From Betaproteobacteria bacterium (GTDB lineage: Bacteria; Pseudomonadota; Gammaproteobacteria; Burkholderiales; Burkholderiaceae), in the NCBI GenBank assembly GCA_013205155.1, contig JABMMT010000007.1, positions 1 to 7,666 on the forward strand: DNA of 7,666 nucleotides, written 5' to 3'. Numbering within the stretch: the stretch's first letter is position 1; each line of letters opens with the position of its first letter. The translations under genes were made by a program, and so were the position numbers. The notes below the pieces were generated by a model. The model was not told the origin of the DNA, did not search any database, and saw nothing but the letters and a program-made list of their open reading frames with translations. Shown piece after piece: positions 1 to 6,167 of the stretch.

Positions 1-597
1 GTTAAACCAAGATACCACCTTACCGTCAATAGAAATTCCGTTGTCATCCCATAAAGCAATGAGCTTATTTAACTTTAAGGTACCAGCCAATGAACACACT
101 TCATGACTAATACCTTCCATCAAACATCCATCACCTAAAAAGACGTAAGTGTAGTGATCAACAATTTGATGTCCTGGGCGATTAAATTCCTCTGCGAGTA
201 ATTTCTCTGCAAGCGCCATACCGACTGCATTCGCAATTCCCTGACCCAATGGCCCAGTAGTCGTCTCAACCCCAACAGTCATTCCATACTCTGGATGACC
301 AGGCGTTTTGCTATGCAATTGACGGAAATTTTTTAACTCTTCAATCGGTAAGTCATAACCGGAGAGATGAAGGAGTGAGTACAACAACATCGATCCATGA
401 CCATTCGACAAAACAAAGCGATCACGATTCATCCAATGCGGATCGGTGGGATTATGTTGTAAATGTTCATTCCACAATCCAACAGCGATATCAGCCATGC
501 CCATCGGCATACCAGGATGACCTGAGTTAGCCTGTTGAACTGCATCCATGGATAAGGCACGAATGGCATTGGCCATGCGAATTTGAAGGTTTGACAT
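1..597 (-). CDS. tkt: Transketolase, N-terminal 199 residues (3' end beyond window)
   Basis: Transketolase moves two-carbon ketol units between sugar phosphates in the non-oxidative pentose phosphate pathway, using thiamine diphosphate and a divalent metal in the cytoplasm. The frame runs open from an ATG at 597 to the window edge, so only about 30% of the usual ~660 residues is present. The thiamine diphosphate domain is clear: SGHPGMPMG at 25-33 with His27, SNGHGS at 64-69 with His67, His101 in TPGHPE, GPLGQG at 115-120, the metal/cofactor motif GDGCLMEGISHE at 155-166 and DDNGISIDG at 184-192 with Asn186. These match the E. coli active-site positions, each offset by one. The ATG gives the normal family N-terminus. 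No convincing Shine-Dalgarno sequence precedes it. The gene diverges from rsmE across 44 bases. Identification is very secure; which paralogue it is cannot be told. Confidence 0.97.
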   Translation of the reverse strand, partial: MSNLQIRMANAIRALSMDAVQQANSGHPGMPMGMADIAVGLWNEHLQHNPTDPHWMNRDRFVLSNGHGSMLLYSLLHLSGYDLPIEELKNFRQLHSKTPGHPEYGMTVGVETTTGPLGQGIANAVGMALAEKLLAEEFNRPGHQIVDHYTYVFLGDGCLMEGISHEVCSLAGTLKLNKLIALWDDNGISIDGKVVSWFN

Positions 598-605
598 CGT
601 AAAAG

Positions 606-635
606 TGGTCTCGAGGTAAATAAATTGGCTATATT
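606..635 (+). promoter_or_regulatory. Candidate rsmE promoter, possibly giving a leaderless mRNA
   Basis: A -10-like TATATT (630-635, 5 of 6 consensus matches) lies 18 bases after a weak -35-like TGGTCT (606-611, 3 of 6). Only six bases separate the TATATT from the rsmE ATG at 642, so transcription would begin at or next to the start codon. No Shine-Dalgarno sequence is seen before that ATG. The -35 match is poor and AT-rich DNA yields such boxes by chance, so this is tentative. Confidence 0.3.
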
Positions 636-641
636 TCAGTA

Positions 642-1403
642 ATGCCCCAATTTTATCTTCCCGCGCCATGGAAATCCGAAAAGCCAATTACCCTCACCAC
701 TGAGCTTGCCCACCATTTACGAGTCCGACGCATCCAAATCGGGGAAACCTTCCCTGTATTCGATGGAAATGGCCAAATTGGGCAGGCTACGCTGCTATCT
801 TTGACAGGAAAAACAGGGCAAGTCCAGCTTAGTAACATTCAGACCGATACCCATCGCGAGACTTCATATGCAATTACCTTAGTCCAAGGATTGGCCGGTG
901 GCGACAAAATGGATTGGATCGTCGAGAAAGCAGTTGAAACTGGTGCGCAAATCATTGCGCCGTTGCAATGTGAACGCTCAGTCATTAAGCTGACACGCTC
1001 AACCGATGAGGAACGTGCCCAAAAACGACTGGCTCACTGGCGTGGAATTATTCAAGCAGCCTGCGAACAATGTGATCGGACTGTTTTCACGCAATTAGAG
1101 CCCATTCAGAATTTCCAAGCTTATTTACAGTCCAACCCAAAACCAAAGCTCAAGCTTCTTTTGAGCCCAGATGCCACAAAAAGTCTCTATTCCGTACTTC
1201 TAGAAAACGATCCTCAGGATATCGTTCTAATGATCGGTCCTGAAGGAGGTCATTCGCCTGAAGAAGAGGCTATGGCACAGGCTGCAGGCTATCAAATTGT
1301 TTCATTAGGTGAACGGGTAGTCAGGACTGAAACGGCCGGTGTAGTGGCGATTACAGCTGTTCACAGTGTATGGAGTCCTGAAATGCAAAATCGCCTCAAG
1401 TAG
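642..1403 (+). CDS. rsmE: 16S rRNA (uracil1498-N3)-methyltransferase RsmE
   Basis: RsmE uses S-adenosylmethionine to methylate N3 of U1498 in helix 44 of 16S rRNA, near the decoding site of the 30S subunit. The 253-residue protein is close to the usual ~243. The N-terminal PUA-like RNA-binding domain (about 1-70) includes HHLRVRRIQIGE at 24-35 and FDGNG at 40-44. A SPOUT methyltransferase domain follows, with GGDKMDWIVEKAVETGA at 86-102, CERSV at 110-114 and HWRGIIQAACEQCDR at 132-146. The trefoil-knot cofactor signature is IGPEGGHSPEEE at 198-209 followed by LGERVVRTETA at 222-232. All hallmark segments are intact. The start gives the standard N-terminus but has no recognisable Shine-Dalgarno sequence. 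The gene diverges from transketolase and converges on the barstar-family gene; its stop codon lies inside a hairpin. Confidence 0.97.
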   Translation: MPQFYLPAPWKSEKPITLTTELAHHLRVRRIQIGETFPVFDGNGQIGQATLLSLTGKTGQVQLSNIQTDTHRETSYAITLVQGLAGGDKMDWIVEKAVETGAQIIAPLQCERSVIKLTRSTDEERAQKRLAHWRGIIQAACEQCDRTVFTQLEPIQNFQAYLQSNPKPKLKLLLSPDATKSLYSVLLENDPQDIVLMIGPEGGHSPEEEAMAQAAGYQIVSLGERVVRTETAGVVAITAVHSVWSPEMQNRLK

Positions 1404-1410
1404 AGGCGAT
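1383..1410 (-). terminator. Hairpin plus T-rich tail, probable terminator of the barstar-family gene
   Basis: A perfect 8-bp stem (1390-1397 with 1403-1410, arms ATCGCCTC and GAGGCGAT) encloses a 5-base loop. Read on the minus strand the stem is followed by TTTGCATTTC, a short T-rich tract, so it fits an intrinsic terminator for the gene ending at 1439. On the plus strand no T tract follows, so it is not a good rsmE terminator. The rsmE stop codon (1401-1403) spans the loop and the first base of the second arm. Confidence 0.5.
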
Positions 1411-1438
1411 CTCAGCGGCTTTCTAAAAGGCTTTGAGC

Positions 1439-2059
1439 TTAAGCGAAAGAATAAAAGACGCGGTACGGCGTGCGACGCTCTGCCCAAAAATCCACTGCAT
1501 CACGGAACACATCTAGTAATGTCTCGCGAGCTTCTTTATCAAATTTTTGAGTACAAGGCAAGCCCTCGAGCACCACAACAAAACCAGGTTGAGGACCAGA
1601 TTTATCCACTGTAGTCGTCAAAGCATCTAACAAAGGATCAAAATTCTTTGCCTGTTGTTTCGTAAGGGAGTAAGCAATCGCAATCGACTCCAAAACTTCG
1701 CCTTTGGTCATTGCATTTGCACAGTTTGCATAAATGTAATGTTGTCCGAGCTCAGTAGCCGCCTCTTGAAGATCTGGAGTACGGAAGGCGCGAATAGATT
1801 GCACAATATTTGTGCGCACGCTGCGCAACATTGCCGGCGGTCCGGCATCACGAACGGCCAAAGCGGCACGCCAAGAAGCTGTCACTTTTTTCCCCGAAAC
1901 TTGATTTGCTGCATAGGTTTGTAAACGAGATAAACCGCCCTGAGCATAAATATTGGCAGCGGAAGACTCGGTTTCTAAACGATCGTTGCTATCCCAACTT
2001 TCAGCACGGCTATGTTCCTCAAAGGTGGCTGTACTACTGTTTTCAGAGCGATTATTCAT
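1439..2059 (-). CDS. Barstar-family protein with N-terminal extension
   Basis: Barstar is the small intracellular inhibitor of the secreted ribonuclease barnase; relatives in other bacteria are mostly uncharacterised. Here the 206 residues fall into a polar Ser/Glu/Asn-rich stretch (1-38), a middle segment including LRSVRTNIVQSIRAF (78-92) and a barstar-like C-terminal half (about 106-205). By eye the second half aligns along most of barstar: KNFDPLLDAL at 138-147 matches ENLDALWDCL, placing Asp141 and Asp145 at barstar Asp35 and Asp39, and LLDVFRDA at 181-188 matches VLQVFREA, with Asp187 at Glu76. The neutral segment FVVVLEGLP (160-168) corresponds to the central strand. The barstar PEYYG loop is replaced by TKQQA. 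No signal peptide or membrane segment is seen, so it is probably cytoplasmic. No barnase-like gene lies nearby. The ATG lacks a Shine-Dalgarno sequence. Family assignment is from memory and manual alignment; function is unknown. Confidence 0.75.
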   Translation of the reverse strand: MNNRSENSSTATFEEHSRAESWDSNDRLETESSAANIYAQGGLSRLQTYAANQVSGKKVTASWRAALAVRDAGPPAMLRSVRTNIVQSIRAFRTPDLQEAATELGQHYIYANCANAMTKGEVLESIAIAYSLTKQQAKNFDPLLDALTTTVDKSGPQPGFVVVLEGLPCTQKFDKEARETLLDVFRDAVDFWAERRTPYRVFYSFA

Positions 2060-2064
2060 GATAG

Positions 2065-2093
2065 ATACTAGATTACCCTTAACGCGCCATCAA
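2065..2093 (-). promoter_or_regulatory. Candidate promoter of the barstar-family gene, possibly leaderless
   Basis: Reading the minus strand, TTGATG (2088-2093, 4 of 6 to the -35 consensus) is followed after exactly 17 bases by TAGTAT (2065-2070, 4 of 6 to the -10 consensus). Five bases then lead to the ATG at 2059. Transcription from it would start at or beside the start codon. No ribosome binding site is seen between the box and the ATG, which fits a leaderless transcript. Support is sequence pattern only. Confidence 0.35.
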
Positions 2094-2117
2094 ATCAAGC
2101 CCAATTACAGTCTATTT

Positions 2118-2140
2118 TATATAAACCTATGATTTATATA
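2118..2140. repeat. AT-only inverted repeat between maeB and the barstar-family gene
   Basis: TATATAAA (2118-2125) and its exact reverse complement TTTATATA (2133-2140) flank a 7-base spacer CCTATGA. It lies in the 127-base gap, downstream of the probable maeB terminator and upstream of the barstar-family promoter candidate. It could be a protein-binding site or simply chance symmetry in very AT-rich DNA. An all-A/T stem of 8 bp would be weak as RNA structure. Confidence 0.4.
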
Positions 2141-2142
2141 GG

Positions 2143-2175
2143 AAAAATATATGTAAGCTATTGCTAACTTATATA
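2143..2175 (-). terminator. Probable intrinsic terminator of maeB
   Basis: Just past the maeB stop, the minus strand folds as GTTAGC-AATA-GCTTAC (2168 down to 2153; one T-T mismatch, tetraloop). A two-base bulge (plus positions 2169-2170) separates this from five A/T pairs between 2171-2175 and 2148-2152. A run of five T follows directly (2147-2143). Position and shape fit an intrinsic terminator, although the stem is AT-rich and imperfect. Confidence 0.45.
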
Positions 2176-2186
2176 TCTTTAGGCCC

Positions 2187-4520
2187 CTAGGAAATCCCTC
2201 TGGCATCACTTGCAGCCTCAACTACTGCCAAAGTAGTCACATTGACGATCCTGCGAACCGTGGCTGCAGGGGTCAGAATATGGATCGGCTTGGCAACACC
2301 TAGCAACAATGGCCCAATCGCAATGCCATTACCTGCCGCTGTCTTTAGAAGGTTATAAGAAATGTTGGCAGCATCAATATTTGGTAACACCAAAAGATTA
2401 GCATCTCCCTTTAATGGAGAACTGGTAACCGCACCACTTCGAATGGTGGCATCCAAAGCGCTATCGCCATGCATCTCTCCATCTACCTCTAATGTGGGAT
2501 CTGCCTTTTGAATGAGGGCCAACACTTCGCGCATTTTGACTGCTGAAGGAGCATTACTAGAGCCAAAGTTTGAATGCGAAAGTAGAGCTACTTTTGGCGC
2601 TATACCCAACTTACGCATTTCACTAGCAGCCATTAAGGTTAGTTCAGCTAATTCCTCTGCTGAGGGATCAATATTGATGTGGGTATCTACCAAGAATACT
2701 TGGCGACCTGGAAGAATTAATCCAGACATAGCGCCATACACTTTTGCACCGGGCTCATGACCAACAACCTCATCGATATATTTCAGATGAGTTGCAGAAT
2801 TGCTCACTGTTCCGCAAATCATGCCATCCGCCATACCCTTAACTATCATGATGGAACCAATTAAGGTATTACGACGACGCATTTCCAGCTTTGCAAAAGA
2901 TGCCGTTACACCCTTACGCTCATTTAAGCCTAAATAGGTTTGCCAGAAATCACGGTAGCGAGGATCATTTTCTGGGTTAACGATCTCAAAGTCCTCACCA
3001 ATCCTCATCCGTAAGCCAAATTTAACAATACGATGCTCAATCACCGCAGGACGACCAATCAAAATTGGGGTGGCTAAGTGTTCATCAATGACGATTTGGA
3101 CCGCACGTAATACGCGCTCATCTTCGCCTTCTGCAAACACAATTCGTTTTTGATTAGCCGGTACTCGTTTAGCGATACTAAAGAGTGGTTTCATCAAAGT
3201 ACCAGAGTGGTACACAAATTGTTGGAGCTGATTACGGTAAGCATCAAAATCTTTGATGGGGCGCGAAGCCACACCATCATCCATTGCAGCTTTCGCCACT
3301 GCCGGCGCAATCACTGTGAGTAAACGGGGATCAAACGGTTTTGGAATTAAATATTCTGGGCCAAAAGAAAGATTCTCGATACCATAAACAGAAGTAACTA
3401 CCTCGCTTTGCTCAGCCCTGGCTAACTCGGCAACAGCCTTTACAGCAGCCACTTCCATGCCGCGCGTAATCGTAGTAGCTCCCACATCTAATGCACCGCG
3501 AAAGATAAATGGAAAACATAAAACGTTATTCACTTGGTTCGGATAATCGGTGCGTCCAGTTGCCATCACTGCATCTGGACGAACTGCTTTTACTTCCTCC
3601 GGCAAAATCTCTGGAGTGGGATTTGCCAAAGCAAAGATCAGTGGTTTATCAGCCATCTTCTTGACCATCTCTTGCTTGAGAACACCACCAGCAGAAAGCC
3701 CTAGGAAAATATCGGCGCCAGCAATCACATCATCCAAAGTACGCAGATCAGTCTCTTGGCAAAATGGCTCCTTCTCAGGATCCATTAATTCTTTTCTTCC
3801 TTTGTATGCAACACCAGCAAGATCCGTCACCCAAATATTTTTACGGGAAATTCCTAATTCAACCAAAAGATCTAAACAAGCAAGTGCAGCCGCACCGGCA
3901 CCTGAGGTTACTAACTTCACATTGCTCGCATCTTTAGCAACTACTTTCAAGCCATTCAATATTGCCGCAGCCACAACAATCGCGGTGCCATGTTGATCAT
4001 CATGAAAAACCGGAATCTTCATGCGTGCTCGTAACTTACGCTCAACGACAAAGCAGTCAGGTGCTTTAATGTCTTCTAAATTAATACCACCAAAAGTTGG
4101 CTCTAAGGCTGCAATAATTTCTACTAGCTTGTCTGGATCGTTTTCGTTGACTTCAATATCGAAAACATCAATGCCCGCAAATTTTTTAAAGAGTACTGCT
4201 TTGCCCTCCATCACAGGCTTGCTTGCTAATGGGCCAATATTTCCCAAACCAAGAACAGCTGTGCCATTCGTGATTACGCCGACTAAATTTCCACGAGCGG
4301 TGTATTTAAAAGCATTCGCTGGATCTTTAACAATTTCTTCACAAGGTGCTGCAACACCTGGGGTATACGCCAGAGCCAAATCGCGCTGATTGGTTAATTG
4401 CTTGGTAGGGGCAATCTCAATCTTGCCTGGGGTTGGAAACTCGTGATATTGCAGAGCAGCCGCTCTGAGGGCTGCTATTTGTTGCTCTTTATTATTTTCT
4501 TTACTCATCAACGAACTCAT
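2187..4520 (-). CDS. maeB: NADP-dependent malic enzyme with C-terminal phosphotransacetylase-like domain
   Basis: MaeB decarboxylates malate to pyruvate and CO2 with reduction of NADP+, supplying NADPH and pyruvate in the cytoplasm. The 777 residues match the ~760 of hybrid MaeB enzymes. The malic N-terminal domain holds AYTPGVAAPCEEI (51-63), TNGTAVLGLGNIGP (84-97), EGKAVLFKKFAG (105-116, catalytic lysine region), LEDIKAPDCF (148-157, metal-binding acids) and HDDQHGTA (173-180). The NAD(P)-binding domain has SGAGAAA (206-212) and TGRTDYPNQVNN (321-332). From about 445 the phosphotransacetylase-like domain includes FAEGEDERVLRA (462-473), GMADGMICGTVSNSATHL (562-579) and SHSNFGSSNAP (648-658). 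In studied MaeB proteins this domain is regulatory, binding acetyl-CoA, rather than catalytic. Two starts are possible, ATG at 4520 or at 4508; neither has a strong Shine-Dalgarno sequence, but a GAG sits 9 bases before the second. The gene diverges from thiL. Confidence 0.96.
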   Translation of the reverse strand: MSSLMSKENNKEQQIAALRAAALQYHEFPTPGKIEIAPTKQLTNQRDLALAYTPGVAAPCEEIVKDPANAFKYTARGNLVGVITNGTAVLGLGNIGPLASKPVMEGKAVLFKKFAGIDVFDIEVNENDPDKLVEIIAALEPTFGGINLEDIKAPDCFVVERKLRARMKIPVFHDDQHGTAIVVAAAILNGLKVVAKDASNVKLVTSGAGAAALACLDLLVELGISRKNIWVTDLAGVAYKGRKELMDPEKEPFCQETDLRTLDDVIAGADIFLGLSAGGVLKQEMVKKMADKPLIFALANPTPEILPEEVKAVRPDAVMATGRTDYPNQVNNVLCFPFIFRGALDVGATTITRGMEVAAVKAVAELARAEQSEVVTSVYGIENLSFGPEYLIPKPFDPRLLTVIAPAVAKAAMDDGVASRPIKDFDAYRNQLQQFVYHSGTLMKPLFSIAKRVPANQKRIVFAEGEDERVLRAVQIVIDEHLATPILIGRPAVIEHRIVKFGLRMRIGEDFEIVNPENDPRYRDFWQTYLGLNERKGVTASFAKLEMRRRNTLIGSIMIVKGMADGMICGTVSNSATHLKYIDEVVGHEPGAKVYGAMSGLILPGRQVFLVDTHINIDPSAEELAELTLMAASEMRKLGIAPKVALLSHSNFGSSNAPSAVKMREVLALIQKADPTLEVDGEMHGDSALDATIRSGAVTSSPLKGDANLLVLPNIDAANISYNLLKTAAGNGIAIGPLLLGVAKPIHILTPAATVRRIVNVTTLAVVEAASDARGIS

Positions 4521-4543
4521 AGATAGGCGTGATCAAGCTTCCA

Positions 4544-4572
4544 ATTCTATTCCCCCTTAGACGTTCTTTCGC
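4544..4572 (-). promoter_or_regulatory. Candidate maeB promoter
   Basis: On the minus strand TAGAAT (4544-4549, 5 of 6 to the -10 consensus) lies 17 bases after a weak -35-like GCGAAA (4567-4572, 3 of 6). It would give a leader of roughly 15-30 bases before either possible maeB start. It overlaps the candidate thiL promoter on the other strand. The -10 is good and the -35 poor. Confidence 0.3.
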
Positions 4573-4586
4573 CAACAGCCTAAAAT
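4558..4586 (+). promoter_or_regulatory. Candidate thiL-pgpA-pncC promoter, possibly leaderless
   Basis: TAGACG (4558-4563, 4 of 6 to the -35 consensus) and TAAAAT (4581-4586, 5 of 6 to the -10 consensus) are separated by exactly 17 bases. The ATG at 4592 begins five bases after the -10 box, so the transcript would start at or next to the start codon. A GGAG at 4587-4590 is only one base from the ATG, too close to act as a normal ribosome binding site. Confidence 0.4.
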
Positions 4587-4591
4587 GGAGC

Positions 4592-5611
4592 ATGGCCTCT
4601 CCATCTGACCACATTGGTGAATTTGACCTCATTCAACGTTTTTTTAAAACGGGTGCTGATGCTATGCATCCTCAGTTAGCGATTGGCCTAGGCATTGGAG
4701 ACGACTGCGCCCTCATTTATACAGCTACTGATGAAGAAATGGCTATTACTACCGATATGCTAGTGGAAGGTAGGCACTTCTTGATTGGTGCTAATCCTGA
4801 ACTATTGGGCTCAAAGGCACTAGCAGTCAATCTTTCTGACCTTGCTGCCATGGGTGCAAGACCTTTAGGATTTACTTTAGCGCTGGCTTTACCCAGTGCT
4901 GATCAGAAATGGCTAGAGGCCTTTAGCAAGGGCTTATTTTCAACTGCAAAACAATACTCATGCTCCTTGATCGGGGGTGACACTACCGCGGGCCCACTCA
5001 CAATTTCAATTACTGCATTTGGCAGCCTGCCTACCGGAAAAGCCATTCGAAGATCAGGGGCAAAATCAGGGGACGATATTTGGGTTTCAGGAACACTGGG
5101 GGATGCCAGGCTGGCACTTGCAGCACTCCGTCATGAAATCTCACTCTCTGATGCAGATCTCAAACAAATTGAGCATCGCATGCATCAACCCGCCCCGAGG
5201 ATTGAATTAGGCATTCAATTAAGAGACATTGCTAGTGCTGCTTTAGATGTTTCAGATGGACTACTCGGCGACCTAAAACATATTCTTAAACAATCTCAAG
5301 TAGATGCACAAATCTTGCTAGATCGTTTGCCAAAGTCTGAAATCTTGTTAAAACAAAGTATCGCGATACAAAATCAATTTGCTGCATGTGGTGGTGATGA
5401 TTATGAGCTTTGTTTTACGGCAGCAAGTCATCAACGTGATGTCATTACCCGTATTGGTCAATCATTACATTTAGCGATGACCCATATTGGGCAAATCACA
5501 GCGATGAAAAATACCGAGGCATCTATCGAATTATTTTCCACAGATGGAAATCGCTTGAGCGCTGCAGAAACAAAGCCATTACTGAAGTCATTTGATCACT
5601 TTGCATCATGA
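4592..5611 (+). CDS. thiL: Thiamine-monophosphate kinase
   Basis: ThiL phosphorylates thiamine monophosphate with ATP to make thiamine diphosphate, the active cofactor, in the cytoplasm. From the ATG at 4592 the protein has 339 residues, in the family's usual range, and starts with GEFDLIQRFF (9-18), the typical N-terminus. Other motifs are GIGDDCA (34-40), TTDMLVEGRHF (53-63), NLSDLAAMGARP (80-91), GGDTT (128-132), GDDIWVSGTLGDA (160-172), ALDVSDGLLGDL (217-228) and GGDDYEL (267-273). The Asp-rich motifs bind Mg-ATP and thiamine phosphate in the PurM/ThiL fold, and all are intact. An in-frame GTG at 4529 would add 21 residues, but they resemble nothing in the family and would run through the promoter candidate, so I reject it. 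The gene heads a tight operon with pgpA and pncC and diverges from maeB. Thiamine diphosphate is needed by the transketolase encoded at the window's left edge. Confidence 0.96.
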   Translation: MASPSDHIGEFDLIQRFFKTGADAMHPQLAIGLGIGDDCALIYTATDEEMAITTDMLVEGRHFLIGANPELLGSKALAVNLSDLAAMGARPLGFTLALALPSADQKWLEAFSKGLFSTAKQYSCSLIGGDTTAGPLTISITAFGSLPTGKAIRRSGAKSGDDIWVSGTLGDARLALAALRHEISLSDADLKQIEHRMHQPAPRIELGIQLRDIASAALDVSDGLLGDLKHILKQSQVDAQILLDRLPKSEILLKQSIAIQNQFAACGGDDYELCFTAASHQRDVITRIGQSLHLAMTHIGQITAMKNTEASIELFSTDGNRLSAAETKPLLKSFDHFAS

Positions 5612-6159
5612 ATCCAGAGCCACCCTCCTCACCAGTCAATCCTAACTTCAAGTGGGTCTTCCAAACTGCAGGACGTACTATCGCCTTTGGCTTTGGTAGC
5701 GGCTTAAGCCCTATTGCACCTGGCACTGCAGGTACCCTCTGGGCCTGGGCTGCCTTTTTAGTCGGGGAGTACTTTTTGTCGACTGAAGATTTTGTATGGA
5801 TTATTGGAGGCGGGATTTTATTGGGTTGCTGGGTCTGTGGTCATGTTAGCGAAGAGCTTGGGAGGAAAGATTTTGGCGGGATTGTCTGGGATGAAATCGT
5901 TGCCTTTTGGTTGGTACTCATTTTTATGATGCCTACCAATATTTGGATGCAGATTCTTGCCTTCATACTCTTTCGTTTTTTTGATGCCGTCAAACCAGGT
6001 CCAATAGGCCTAATTGATCGGCACTTTAAGAATATTGACAGTACCCCATCCAGCATCCCGCAAATCATTTGGAGGGGCTTTGGCATTATGGTCGATGATT
6101 TCGCTGCTGCTTTCTTCACACTTCTCATCATGGCACTCATTCAAGTAATGGTTCGCTAG
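5608..6159 (+). CDS. pgpA: Phosphatidylglycerophosphatase A
   Basis: PgpA removes the terminal phosphate of phosphatidylglycerophosphate to give phosphatidylglycerol, at the inner membrane. The 183-residue protein carries the family blocks GSGLSPIAPGTAGTL (30-44), KDFGGIVWDEIVAFW (87-101), FRFFDAVKPGPIGLID (122-137) and GFGIMVDDFAAA (157-168). The acidic residues Asp95, Glu96, Asp126 and Asp163/164 are probable metal or catalytic ligands by family analogy. Hydrophobic segments near 41-56, 62-80, 97-124 and 164-182 fit an integral membrane protein. Its ATG overlaps the thiL stop as ATGA, which suggests translational coupling; a thiL-pgpA pairing is common in proteobacteria. The first 15 residues, rich in Pro and Ser, look like a disordered tail. 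Confidence 0.95.
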   Translation: MNPEPPSSPVNPNFKWVFQTAGRTIAFGFGSGLSPIAPGTAGTLWAWAAFLVGEYFLSTEDFVWIIGGGILLGCWVCGHVSEELGRKDFGGIVWDEIVAFWLVLIFMMPTNIWMQILAFILFRFFDAVKPGPIGLIDRHFKNIDSTPSSIPQIIWRGFGIMVDDFAAAFFTLLIMALIQVMVR

Positions 6160-6161
6160 GA
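6158..6161 (+). promoter_or_regulatory. Ribosome binding site of pncC
   Basis: AGGA, continuing into an A-rich stretch, lies six bases before the pncC ATG at 6168 and overlaps the pgpA stop codon (6157-6159). It supports that start and coupled translation from the upstream gene. Confidence 0.6.
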
Positions 6162-6167
6162 AAATAA

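Noticed and set aside
1417..1434. Direct repeat GGCTTT twice, 6 bases apart, downstream of rsmE
   Set aside because: Six bases is too short to mean much, and it lies in a 35-base convergent gap already covered by the terminator. No transposon or site-specific recombination feature accompanies it.
1439..2059. A toxin-antitoxin pair built on the barstar-like protein
   Set aside because: No partner ribonuclease or small toxin gene is adjacent. The neighbours on both sides are conserved housekeeping genes.
1366..2061. Plus-strand open frames of 82-89 codons across the barstar-family gene
   Set aside because: They are antisense to a gene with clear family similarity and have no start signals or recognisable content.
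2187..3185. A separate pta gene downstream of maeB
   Set aside because: The phosphotransacetylase-like region continues in the same uninterrupted frame as the malic enzyme, as in known MaeB hybrids.
3550..4389. Plus-strand open frames of 148 and 122 codons inside maeB
   Set aside because: They lie wholly antisense to conserved malic enzyme domains, have Ser/Ala/Pro-rich translations typical of complementary frames, and match no family I recognise.
4529..4591. In-frame GTG start extending ThiL by 21 residues
   Set aside because: The added residues do not resemble ThiL N-termini, there is no ribosome binding site at normal spacing, and the segment overlaps a plausible promoter. The ATG at 4592 gives the standard family start.
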